NCBI GenBank assembly: GCA_963768885.1
Contig: CAVYJN010000006.1
Span: 372,001 to 436,000, forward strand
DNA length: 64,000 bases
Origin: DASRIA01 sp963768885
GTDB taxonomy: Bacteria; Actinomycetota; Thermoleophilia; Solirubrobacterales; JBBDJG01
Direction of reading: 5' to 3'
The notes under the pieces are model-generated. The model made no database searches. It saw only the letters and a program-made list of their open reading frames with translations, and was not told the DNA's origin. Below are positions 54,693 through 62,917 of the stretch, piece after piece. How positions within the stretch are numbered: position 1 is the first letter of the stretch; each line of letters opens with the position of its first letter. A program made the translations under genes and the position numbers.

Positions 54693-55349
54693 GTGAGCGA
54701 TCGGCCCGTCGAAGGAAGCGACTCGATCAGGATCGTGGTCGCGGACGATCACGCCGTGGTGCGCAGCGGCCTGCGGATGCTGCTCGACTCCGAGTCGGGC
54801 TTCGAGGTCGTGGCCGAGGCCGGCGACGTCGACTCGGCGCGGCGCTACGTGCGCGGCCATCACCCGGCTGTGCTGGTGCTCGACCTGAACATGCCGGGCG
54901 ACTCGAGCCTCGAGGCGATCCCCGGGCTCAGGGAGGAGTTCCCGGAGACCCAGATCGTGGTGCTCACCATGCAGGACGACCCGGCCTTCGCCCGTGAGGC
55001 GATGAGGGCCGGGGCGCTCGGCTACGTGTTGAAGGAGGCCGCCGACGCCGAGCTCGTCGAGGCCGTGCGCAGCGCGGCCGACGGGCGCACCTACCTGCAC
55101 CCGCAGCTTGGCGCCCGGCTCGCGGCCGAACCGGAGCGCGACGGCCCGCGCAGCGAGCTGAGCGACCGCGAGATCGAGGTGCTCCGGCTGATCGCGCTCG
55201 GTCACACCAACAGCGAGATCGCACAGCAGCTCTTCCTCAGCGTGCGGACGGTCGAGTCGCACCGCGCGCACATCCAGCAGAAGCTTGGGCTTTCGACGCG
55301 CGCCGAGCTGGTCAAGTACGCGCTCGACAACAAGCTGCTGGAAGCCTGA
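54693..55349 (+). CDS. DosR/NarL-type response regulator
   Basis: 218 residues from GTG 54693; TTAGGC lies 8 nt before the start, suggesting leaderless translation. Receiver domain: acidic pair DD at 18-19, phospho-acceptor D64 in VLVLDLNMPG, conserved T in VVLTMQDD and K in GYVLKEAADA. The C-terminal LuxR helix-turn-helix is LSDREIEVLRLIALGHTNSEIAQQLFLSVRTVESHRAHIQQKLG. Best candidate master regulator of the island, with the DosS-like kinase two genes away. Binding sites would be palindromic; see the box at 44058. Confidence 0.92.
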   Translation: MSDRPVEGSDSIRIVVADDHAVVRSGLRMLLDSESGFEVVAEAGDVDSARRYVRGHHPAVLVLDLNMPGDSSLEAIPGLREEFPETQIVVLTMQDDPAFAREAMRAGALGYVLKEAADAELVEAVRSAADGRTYLHPQLGARLAAEPERDGPRSELSDREIEVLRLIALGHTNSEIAQQLFLSVRTVESHRAHIQQKLGLSTRAELVKYALDNKLLEA

Positions 55350-55487
55350 CGCCGGCCGTCGCGCGGCGCGACCGCGGCGACGGTGCTCCGTGTCGATTAC
55401 GGATCGGGCGGTCGGCTATCTGCCGATGCTCGCGGGCCGCGTCCTCCGTAGCCTCGATGCACAATGCACGGCCGAGGAGGTAACGAC

Positions 55488-55937
55488 ATGAGTTCGATGG
55501 ACCGGGTCGAAGGAAGCTATCTGGCGCCTTCGCTGGAGCACGCGTTGGTATCGGACGCGATGCGCTCGGAGATACTGACCTGCCCACCCGATGCGAGCCT
55601 CCGCACCGTCGCGAGGATGATGGCCGCCGAGCACGTCCACTGCGCGGTCGTCTCGGACGGCGGCGGGCGCGGGCGGGGGACGGCCGCCTGGGGCATCGTC
55701 TCCGACATGGACCTGCTGCGCGCGGCGCGCGAGGACGTGGACGAGCGGACCGCATCCTGGGCGGCGGTGTCCGAGTTCCTGTCGGTGGCGCCTGGCGAGC
55801 CGCTCGAGCGCGCCGTGCAGATGATGCTCGAGCACAACGTGACTCATCTGGTGGTCGTCGATCCGGCGAACGACAAGGCCGTCGGCGTGCTCTCGACGCT
55901 CGACATCGCGGGAGTGCTGGCCTGGGGGCTCGCCTAG
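55488..55937 (+). CDS. CBS-pair protein (Hrp1-like)
   Basis: 149 residues; ATG 55488 follows GAGGAGG. Two CBS motifs: VSDAMRSEILTCPPDASLRTVARMMAAEHVHCAVVSD and SVAPGEPLERAVQMMLEHNVTHLVVVDPANDKAVGVLSTLDIAGVLA. CBS pairs bind AMP, ATP or similar ligands. Stand-alone CBS proteins such as Hrp1 (Rv2626c) are among the strongest DosR-induced proteins. Sits between the regulator and the kinase, converging on the latter with a 4-nt gap. Confidence 0.85.
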   Translation: MSSMDRVEGSYLAPSLEHALVSDAMRSEILTCPPDASLRTVARMMAAEHVHCAVVSDGGGRGRGTAAWGIVSDMDLLRAAREDVDERTASWAAVSEFLSVAPGEPLERAVQMMLEHNVTHLVVVDPANDKAVGVLSTLDIAGVLAWGLA

Positions 55938-55941
55938 CCGT

Positions 55942-57654
55942 CTAGCCGGTCTTCGTGGCGGGCAGCGCGGGCTCCGGGATCAGGGCTCGCACGAGCGTGC
56001 CTTTCCCCTCCTCGGACTCGATTTCGACCGTGCCCCCGACCAGCGTGACCCGCTCGCGCATCCCGACCAGCCCGAACCCGGCAGCGGGAACGCTCGGGTC
56101 GAAGCCGCGCCCGTCGTCGCGGATCGTCACGGTCACCCCGCCGTCCTGCCTCAGCAGCTCGATCTCGAGGTGACCGGCGCCGGCGTGCTTCGCGATGTTC
56201 GTGAGGGCCTCCTGCACGAGCCGGTAGACGGTGCTCTCCACCTCGGGCGTGAGGCGTTCGGCTTCCTCGAGCGACAGCGCGATGTTGGTCTCGACGGTCA
56301 TGCCCTCGCTGGTCGCCATCCGCTGGGCCAGCGTCTCGATCGCCGGGACGAGCCCGATCTCGTCGAGCGCGGGCGGGCGCAGCTCGACGATCAGCGAGCG
56401 CAGGTTCGCGATCTCGATGCCGATCTGCTGGACGGCCTCGCGCACGGAATGCCGGAGGCGCTCGGGGTCCTCGCGCCGTAGCGCGGAGGAAAGCAGCATC
56501 CGCAGGCCGCCGAGCCCCTGAAGCGTCTCGTCGTGCAGCTCGCGCGCCCAGCGGCGGCGCTCCTGCTCGGAGGCCTCGATGCTGTCGCGCAGCCGGTGCT
56601 CGGCGACCGACGTTGCGGTGTGCACGCTCACCGCGGCCGTCGCCGCGAAGGACTCGAGCAGCCGCGCGTCCTCGGCGCTGAACTCCGGGCCGCCCCGCTT
56701 GTCGGCGGCGATCAGGATCCCCACCGATTGCGAGCGGAACACGAGTGGCACCAGCAACGCGCTCTCCGCGTGCAGCCCCAGCTCCTGCGACGAGACCATC
56801 ACGCGGCTCGACAGGTCCGCGACGCGCTCCGGCCGCATCGACTTCAGCACCTGGCCCGAGATGGACCCCTCGATCGGCACGCGTGTGTCGAGCAACGCGC
56901 GCTCGACGTCGCCGGCGATCTCCTGGATCACGAGCTCGCTGCCCTGGACCAGGAGCATCGCCGTCCATCGCGCCTCCACCAGCGCCCGCGCGCGCTTCAC
57001 GACCAGCTCGAGCACCCTCCGGATGTCCGTCTCCCCGTCGAGGGCGCGCATGATCTCGGTTGCCGCCCGCAGCCGCCGGACAGCCACCTCCAGCGCGGCG
57101 CGGCGCTCCTGGGCGTCGCGATAGAGGCGCGCGTTGTCGATCGCGATCGCGGCCCAGTCGGCGAGGATCACGGCCGAGTTCTCGTCGGCCTGGTCGAACT
57201 CCCCGCAGCCCTGCTTCTCCGTGAGGTACAGGTTTCCCCACGCCTCGCCGCGAATCACGATCGGAACGCCGAGGAAGCCGTGCATCGGGGGGTGCCCCGG
57301 CGGGAAGCCGTAGGAGGCCGGGTGCGAGCCGACGTCGCCGATGCGCAGCGGTCGCGCATCGCGGATCAGCTCTCCCAGGACCCCGCGGCCGGTGGGCAGG
57401 TCGCCGATCCGTGCGCGCGTCGCGTCGTCGATCCCGAGCGTGATGAAGCGCTCGAGCTTCGTCCGCGACTCGTCGAGGATCCCGAGCGCGGCGTAGCGCG
57501 CGCCGGTCACCTCGCGTGCGGTGTGCAGGACGCGCTCGAGCAGCGACTCCAGGTCCAGCATCGAGACCAGCGCGCGACCGGCCTCGATGAGGCGCTCCAG
57601 ACGCTGTGATTCGAGGCTCTGTGCGCCCATCGCCCCGTGATCCTTCGCGTTCAC
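55942..57654 (-). CDS. DosS/DevS-like GAF-GAF sensor histidine kinase
   Basis: 570 residues, GTG start (alternative ATG 57630). GAF-A (about 30-178) contains HPASYGFPPGHPPMHGFLGVP: His121 in GHPPM aligns, by my reading, with the haem ligand His149 of DosS, with H111 and H125 nearby. GAF-B spans about 205-345. HisKA_3 dimerisation domain has the phospho-acceptor His374 in RELHDETLQGLGGLRMLL, then a HATPase domain with DDGRGFDPS and GLVGMRERV. It has no membrane helices, so is a cytosolic O2/NO/CO or redox sensor. Partner is the regulator at 54693-55349. Confidence 0.92.
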   Translation of the reverse strand: MNAKDHGAMGAQSLESQRLERLIEAGRALVSMLDLESLLERVLHTAREVTGARYAALGILDESRTKLERFITLGIDDATRARIGDLPTGRGVLGELIRDARPLRIGDVGSHPASYGFPPGHPPMHGFLGVPIVIRGEAWGNLYLTEKQGCGEFDQADENSAVILADWAAIAIDNARLYRDAQERRAALEVAVRRLRAATEIMRALDGETDIRRVLELVVKRARALVEARWTAMLLVQGSELVIQEIAGDVERALLDTRVPIEGSISGQVLKSMRPERVADLSSRVMVSSQELGLHAESALLVPLVFRSQSVGILIAADKRGGPEFSAEDARLLESFAATAAVSVHTATSVAEHRLRDSIEASEQERRRWARELHDETLQGLGGLRMLLSSALRREDPERLRHSVREAVQQIGIEIANLRSLIVELRPPALDEIGLVPAIETLAQRMATSEGMTVETNIALSLEEAERLTPEVESTVYRLVQEALTNIAKHAGAGHLEIELLRQDGGVTVTIRDDGRGFDPSVPAAGFGLVGMRERVTLVGGTVEIESEEGKGTLVRALIPEPALPATKTG

Positions 57655-57764
57655 GTCAGGCTCTGTTCGCGCATCGCCTGTTAAAGCCGGGCATGCTTAC
57701 GTAGATACTACGGCCAACCATGCGCGGGGGCCAGCGGATGCACGCGCTCCACCGCCGCGCCTAT
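57653..57764. promoter_or_regulatory. Candidate bidirectional island promoter between kinase and CBS genes
   Basis: TACGTAGATACTACGG (57698-57713) carries overlapping boxes on both strands. Plus strand: box start 57698, GATG at 57737 (40th base), -10-like TATGCT at 57762, CBS ATG at 57801. Minus strand: box CGTAGTATC, GATG at 57675-57672 (40 bases from the aligned box start), kinase start at 57654. One regulator dimer could serve both genes. The minus-strand -10 is poor. Confidence 0.4.
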
Positions 57765-57800
57765 GCTGATGGAGTCTTAGTAGAGGAAGGGGATCGGGGT

Positions 57801-58247
57801 ATGCCCGTCACAGCAACCGCAAAGCGCTCGAGCGAGCGGACCTCGCCGCTCACGACCGGCGACTATCTGGAGACTCCCGCGCGCCACATCATGACTCCGG
57901 GTGTGGTGACGATCCCCGAGGACGCGAGTCTGCGCCACGTCTACCGGGCGATGACCGCGCACGGGGTCCGCGCGATCCTGGTCGTCGGGCGCAGCGAGGG
58001 GGTCGCACTCGGGTGGGTCACGGCCCGCGGGCTGCTCGGCTGGGTCGGAAGGGACGAGTCCCTCGCCTCGGCGCGTGATGCGATCACCGAGCGGCCGACC
58101 TGGGTCGACCCGAGCGCGACCGCGCGCGAGGCCTTCACGGCGCTCTCGCAGGCCGGCGTCTCCCATCTGCTCGTTCGGAAGTCCGACGACTCCACCCCGG
58201 AGGGGGTCATCTCCGAGCTCGACCTGGTCGCCCTCCAGGGTGAGTGA
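57801..58247 (+). CDS. CBS-pair protein
   Basis: 148 residues from ATG 57801 (AGGAAGGGG upstream; an in-frame ATG at 57720 is less likely). CBS1: PARHIMTPGVVTIPEDASLRHVYRAMTAHGVRAILVV; CBS2: ITERPTWVDPSATAREAFTALSQAGVSHLLVRKSDDSTPEGVISELDLVAL. Probably a nucleotide-responsive regulator. One base separates its stop from the following oxidoreductase ATG, so a functional link between them is likely. Confidence 0.85.
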   Translation: MPVTATAKRSSERTSPLTTGDYLETPARHIMTPGVVTIPEDASLRHVYRAMTAHGVRAILVVGRSEGVALGWVTARGLLGWVGRDESLASARDAITERPTWVDPSATAREAFTALSQAGVSHLLVRKSDDSTPEGVISELDLVALQGE

Positions 58248-58248
58248 C

Positions 58249-59436
58249 ATGAGCGCGCGCGTCGTGATCGCGGGCGGCGGGTTCGCGGCGCTCGAGGCGC
58301 TGATCGCCCTTCGCCGGCTCGCCGGCCGGCATGTCGACCTGACGCTCGTCACTGCCGAGCCGCAGCTCTCGTACCGGCCCCTCTCCGTGGTCGAGCCGTT
58401 CGGCCTGGGCGAGGCGCCGAGCTTCGACCTTGCCGAGATCACGCGCGACCACGATGCAGAGCTGCGCGTCGACGCCGTGGTTCGCGTGGACGCGCAGCGG
58501 CGCGTGCTCGTCACGGGGACAGGCGGAGAAATGCCCTACGACTCGCTGCTGGTCACCACGGGGGCCGAGCCGGTGCAGGCGGTGCCCGGCGCCCTCACCT
58601 ACCGCGGGGCGCCGGACCGTCTCGCATTCGAGGGCCTGCTCGAGGCGATCGACTCCGATTCCGTCGGCAGCGTCGCCTTCGCGGTCCCGACCGGCACGTC
58701 CTGGCCCCTGCCGCTGTACGAGCTGGTGCTGATGACGGCGACGCGTGTCGCCGCGAACGGGAGCCGCGCCCGGCTCGTGCTCGTGACGTCCGAGGATGCG
58801 CCGCTCGCGATCTTCGGGCCCGCGGCGAGCGAGGCCGTCGCAGCTCTGCTGCGCGACAACGGCGTGGCCGTTCGCGCTTCGACGGTCCCGGTCGCGTTCG
58901 AGGACGGGACCCTGTCGGTCGTGGGGGGACCCTCGATCGAGGCCGAGCGGGTGGTCGCGCTGCCCCAGCTGCGCGGCAACGCGCCCGCCGGGCTGCCGAC
59001 CGACCACGACGGCTTCGTCGAGGTCGATGCGTACGGGCGGGTGAGCGGTTGCGAGGGCGTGTATGCGGCCGGGGACGTCACGTCCTTCCCGATCAAGCAG
59101 GGCGGGATCGCCGCTCAGCAGGCCGGTGCGGCCGCGCGCGCGATCGCCGCGGATGCCGGCGCACCCGTGACTCCGGAGGAGTTCCGTCCCGTGCTGCGCG
59201 GGCTGTTGCTGACGGGCACGGGGGCACGCTTTCTGCGCTCCGAGCCGGCAGGTGGGCGGGGAGACGTCTCGGAGGTCAGCAGGCGGATGCTGTGGTGGCC
59301 CGAGATGAAGGTGGCCGGCGAGTACCTGTCGCACTACCTGTCACGCGAAGCCGAGCCGGTCCGGCCGGACGAGCCGCTTCCCGCCGACGCGATCCCGGTC
59401 GAGCTCGACCTCACCAAGGTCCCGGGCGGCCGTTGA
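58249..59436 (+). CDS. FCSD/SQR-like FAD-dependent oxidoreductase (paralogue 2)
   Basis: 395 residues. VVIAGGGFAALEALIAL (FAD), LSYRPLSVVEPFG, PYDSLLVTTGAE, FAVPTGTSWPLPLYELVLMTA and VYAAGDVTSFPIKQGGIAAQQAG match the protein at 21006-22382, without its long tail. Pyridine-nucleotide-disulfide oxidoreductase fold as in SQR/FCSD, but no pair of catalytic cysteines is evident. Cotranscribed with a CBS protein next to the sensor kinase, so likely regulated by hypoxia. Electron donor unknown. Confidence 0.82.
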   Translation: MSARVVIAGGGFAALEALIALRRLAGRHVDLTLVTAEPQLSYRPLSVVEPFGLGEAPSFDLAEITRDHDAELRVDAVVRVDAQRRVLVTGTGGEMPYDSLLVTTGAEPVQAVPGALTYRGAPDRLAFEGLLEAIDSDSVGSVAFAVPTGTSWPLPLYELVLMTATRVAANGSRARLVLVTSEDAPLAIFGPAASEAVAALLRDNGVAVRASTVPVAFEDGTLSVVGGPSIEAERVVALPQLRGNAPAGLPTDHDGFVEVDAYGRVSGCEGVYAAGDVTSFPIKQGGIAAQQAGAAARAIAADAGAPVTPEEFRPVLRGLLLTGTGARFLRSEPAGGRGDVSEVSRRMLWWPEMKVAGEYLSHYLSREAEPVRPDEPLPADAIPVELDLTKVPGGR

Positions 59437-59448
59437 GCTAGGGCCCGA

Positions 59449-59631
59449 GTTCGTTCGAGGACCTCCGAGCGGCGTGCAGACCTGATCGTGATGGGGTCAC
59501 GGGGCCGGGGCCGCGTGCGCGCGGCGATCGGGAGCACCGTGCTCGACCTGCTGCACGACGCTCCCTGCCCGGTGCTGGTCGCATCACGCGGCGCCGAGTC
59601 GCACGGCGAAGCTGCGCCTCGGCCCCGCTGA
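59449..59631 (+). pseudogene. C-terminal UspA remnant
   Basis: An open segment without start codon encodes ERRADLIVMGSRGRGRVRAAIGSTVLDLLHDAPCPVLVASRG, the complete C-terminal ATP-loop third of a UspA domain, ending at TGA 59631. The N-terminal two thirds are missing. It follows the oxidoreductase stop by 12 nt. Most likely the leftover of a deleted uspA; a functional restart is unlikely. Confidence 0.6.
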
Positions 59632-59641
59632 GCGCGGGCGA

Positions 59642-62074
59642 CTACTCGATCACGCGCAGCGTCGAGGGGATGTCCATGCGCCGCAGGCGCCGCGCGGTCA
59701 GCAGCGGCGCGAGGGCGACGGCGCCGATGCCGACGACGACAGCCGTGACGATCGAGGCCGGTGCGAGCGTCACGACCGCCCCGAGGTCGGGCAGCGTCTC
59801 GTCGAGGAGGTCGTTCATCGTCCAGCTCACGACCGCCACTCCGGCGACGATGCCGATCAGGGTCCCGAGCGCGCCGACGAAGACGCTCTCGACCATCGCC
59901 AGCCGCAGGCCCGAGCGCACCGGCACCCCGAATGCGAACAGGGTCGCGTACTCGCGCCGGCGCTCGTCGACCGCGATGCTGGTCGAGTTGAACGCCATCA
60001 ACAGCGCCAGGAACAGCGTCACGGTCTCGGTCACGGTGATCACCTCGGTGAACTCGTCGACGGCCTGCTTGACCTCCCTGGTCTCCGTCGCCACGGGCTG
60101 CACGGACGCTACCCCCGGGCGACCGAACAGCGAGCGCTGGACGGCCTGCTCGGAGACGCCCGGCGCCGGGACGACGCTGACCTCGTTCGCCTGGCCCTCG
60201 AGTCCCATCAGCCGCGCCTGGCTGCGGTCCATGTACGCGAACACGCGTAGCGGGTTGGGATGGATGCCCGCGACCGGCAGGCGCGTGTCGACGAGGTCGA
60301 ATGCGCTTCCACGCCTGACCGGATGACGCAGGATGATCTCGTCGCCGACGTCGACGCCGAGGTCGGCCGCCGCCTTGCGCGCGATCACGATGCCGCGGTC
60401 GCCCGGCCGCAGGGCGCCCTTCTCGACGGTCGGGGCCCACACCTCGGAGCGAGGGTCGAGCAGCGACACCGAAGCATCGACGGACCGCTCGCCCGAGCGC
60501 AGCTCGCCTTCGACCCGCAGGTTGGGGTCGGCCGCGCCGATCCCGGGGGCGCGCTCGATCCTGCGCACCACCCGTGAGCGACGTGCGTGGAAACCGTCGA
60601 GGCGCACGTCGAGGCGGTTTGCGCCCTCGTGCAGGGTCTCCTGCTCGATGCTGTCCACGGTCGCCGCGAACGAGTCGAACATGCCCGACAGTGAGACGAC
60701 CGTCGTGATCACCGCGGCCAGCCCCAGCATCGTCATGATCGTGCGGCGGGGCGCGCGCACCACGTTCCGCAGCGGCATCTGGGCAAGGCTCGACCCGGGG
60801 AGCCTGATTCGCTTCAGCAGCGGCGCGAACCCGCCGCCCTTGGCGGCCCGAAAGCCGACCTGGATCGCCTCGATCGGCGGCACACGCACTCCGCGCCAGA
60901 CCGGGTACGCCGTGGCGGCAAGGGGCAGCAGCAGGCCGAGCGCGGCCGCCCTCAGGAAGACGCCGCCGCGGAAGGCGGTCGCGTAGCTCGGCAATGGGAG
61001 CTGCTCACGGAACACGTCGCTGAGCCACCCTGCGAACGCGACCCCGACGGCGGTACCGAGCACCACGCCCAGCAGCGCGATCTGGGCGCCCATGAGGACG
61101 GGGCGGACGGCCAGCAGGCGAGGCGGCACGCCCAACGCCATGCCCACGCCGATCTCGCGCCGTTCGGCCTCGACCACCCGGCTGATCAGGTTGAACGCGG
61201 CCAGCGCCGCACCGCCCAGCACCAGATAGGCGAACACGTCGAGGATCCGCTGGTCGCTGCGCGCGTCGCTGTAGAGCACGCGGTAGGCGGGCTCCTCGCT
61301 CCCCTTGGTGATCGTCGTGCCGACTCCCGGGAGCGCGCGGTCGAGGGCCGATCGCAGCTCGCGCTCCGCACGCTCCACGTCGGCGCCCGGCGTGAGCCGG
61401 AGGACGGCCTCGTTCACCTGCCCGGGCTTGGCGGCGGCCCGCTGCGCGAGGCGCAGCGGCGCATACACGACCGCGAAGGTCGCCTCGCCTCCGAACAGGC
61501 CGGGGCCGGACACGAGGAAGAACTGGGGCGATTGCGCCTGGCCCACGTACCGCACCGGGCCGAGGCCGGCGAGGCGCACGCGCCCGGCCGCGGGGAGGCC
61601 GTAATGCTCGGCGAAGGCGCTGTCGAGCACCACCACGTCCTTCCGCGCGTCGCCCGGGCGCAGGACCCGGCCGGCGTCCGCCGCGAGCGTGTCGACGCGC
61701 GACCCCGCGCGCAGCGGCATCCCGACGATCTGGCCGGGAACGAGCACCGTGCGCCCGTCGCCCGACGCGTCGACCTGGGTGGGCACCACCATGCGCTCCT
61801 GGGCGGCTCGCACTCCCGGCACGCCGTCGGCCACGCGCCGGAGGCGGCCTGCGCGCAGGTAGTCCCCCTGGCTCAGCTCGACGCGCAGGTCGTGATAGGC
61901 GAGCTGCGCGAAGCTCAGGTCGTTGGAGCGCTCGCGCCATTCGCGCATACCGCCGAGCCCCGCGTAGAGGCCGGTGCCGATCGCGATCACGAGCGCGGTG
62001 GCGACCACCTGGAGCCAGCGACGGCGCAGGTCACGCCACGACCAGCGGATCCAGAAGCGCGACGAGAACATCAC
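59642..62074 (-). CDS. ABC transporter permease, FtsX/MacB type
   Basis: 810 residues. N-terminal helix WLQVVATALVIAIGTGLYAGL, a large extracellular domain, FtsX block 1 (IGVGMALGVPPRLLAVRPVLMGAQIALLGVVLG), a middle helix region (IMTMLGLAAVITTVVSLSGMF) with second extracellular domain, and FtsX block 2 (FLALLMAFNSTSIAVDERRREYATLFAFGVPVRSGLRLAMVESVFVGALGTLIGIVAG). Same class as 48394-50676 but divergent in sequence. ATG overlaps the ATPase stop. Confidence 0.88.
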   Translation of the reverse strand: MMFSSRFWIRWSWRDLRRRWLQVVATALVIAIGTGLYAGLGGMREWRERSNDLSFAQLAYHDLRVELSQGDYLRAGRLRRVADGVPGVRAAQERMVVPTQVDASGDGRTVLVPGQIVGMPLRAGSRVDTLAADAGRVLRPGDARKDVVVLDSAFAEHYGLPAAGRVRLAGLGPVRYVGQAQSPQFFLVSGPGLFGGEATFAVVYAPLRLAQRAAAKPGQVNEAVLRLTPGADVERAERELRSALDRALPGVGTTITKGSEEPAYRVLYSDARSDQRILDVFAYLVLGGAALAAFNLISRVVEAERREIGVGMALGVPPRLLAVRPVLMGAQIALLGVVLGTAVGVAFAGWLSDVFREQLPLPSYATAFRGGVFLRAAALGLLLPLAATAYPVWRGVRVPPIEAIQVGFRAAKGGGFAPLLKRIRLPGSSLAQMPLRNVVRAPRRTIMTMLGLAAVITTVVSLSGMFDSFAATVDSIEQETLHEGANRLDVRLDGFHARRSRVVRRIERAPGIGAADPNLRVEGELRSGERSVDASVSLLDPRSEVWAPTVEKGALRPGDRGIVIARKAAADLGVDVGDEIILRHPVRRGSAFDLVDTRLPVAGIHPNPLRVFAYMDRSQARLMGLEGQANEVSVVPAPGVSEQAVQRSLFGRPGVASVQPVATETREVKQAVDEFTEVITVTETVTLFLALLMAFNSTSIAVDERRREYATLFAFGVPVRSGLRLAMVESVFVGALGTLIGIVAGVAVVSWTMNDLLDETLPDLGAVVTLAPASIVTAVVVGIGAVALAPLLTARRLRRMDIPSTLRVIE

Positions 62075-62838
62075 CAGTGGAGGTCGGAGATCTCGGCGCG
62101 CCCACCTTCCGGCGGCCCGTCCGAGACCACCCTGCCGCTCGACAGCTCGATCACGCGGTGCGCGATGCGCGCGATCTCGCGATTGTGAGATACGACGAGC
62201 ACGGCGGTGTTCGACTCGTGCGTCTGCTCGTGCAGCATCTCGAGGATCTGGACGCCGGTGCGGAAGTCGAGCTCGCCGGTGGGCTCGTCGGCCAGCAGCA
62301 CCGGGTTGCCGCTCGCGACGGCGCGCGCGATCGCGACGCGCTGCTGCTCGCCGCCCGACAGCTCGTGCGGGAAATGCTGGAGGCGCTCGCCGAGGCCGAC
62401 CCGCTCGAGCGTCGCGGTCGCAACCGCGCGCGCGTCGCCGTGGCGGCCGGTCACGTCGACGCCGAACTCGACGTTCTCGAGCGCGGTCAGCGCGGGGAAC
62501 AGGTTGAAGGTCTGGAAGATGAAGCTGACGCCGTGGCGGCGGAAGCGGAACAGCTCCTTGCGCGAGGCCTTCGTGATGTCCTGCCCGGCGACGATGACGG
62601 TTCCCGCCGTGGGCGAGTCGAGCGCGCCGATCATGTTCAGCAGGGTCGTCTTGCCGCTGCCCGAGGGGCCGAGCACGACGATGAACTCGCGCTCGGCGAC
62701 CGAGAGCGTCACGTCGTCGAGCGCGGTGACCGTGACCTCGCCCAGGTCATAGCGCCGCGTGACTCCGTGGAGCTCGATTACGGGCGCAACCCGACGCCCT
62801 TCCGGCGTTGTCGTATCCGGAGCCTGATCGAGTGCCAC
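62071..62838 (-). CDS. ABC transporter ATP-binding protein (LolD/MacB type)
   Basis: 255 residues. Walker A GPSGSGKTTLLNMIGALD, Q-loop FQTFNLFPALTALENVEFG, signature LSGGEQQRVAIARAVASG, Walker B VLLADEPTGELD and H-loop VLVVSHNREI. Energises the FtsX-type permease encoded directly downstream with a 4-nt overlap. Begins 79 nt after the pyruvate kinase stop on the same strand, so could be in its transcription unit. Confidence 0.9.
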   Translation of the reverse strand: MALDQAPDTTTPEGRRVAPVIELHGVTRRYDLGEVTVTALDDVTLSVAEREFIVVLGPSGSGKTTLLNMIGALDSPTAGTVIVAGQDITKASRKELFRFRRHGVSFIFQTFNLFPALTALENVEFGVDVTGRHGDARAVATATLERVGLGERLQHFPHELSGGEQQRVAIARAVASGNPVLLADEPTGELDFRTGVQILEMLHEQTHESNTAVLVVSHNREIARIAHRVIELSSGRVVSDGPPEGGRAEISDLHW

Positions 62839-62917
62839 TTCCGCTCAACTCTATGCGCGGTCGCCGGCGTGGACATGGGCCCAAGGCCGCAGCGGCGCTC
62901 CGTAGAAAACGCGGGGC

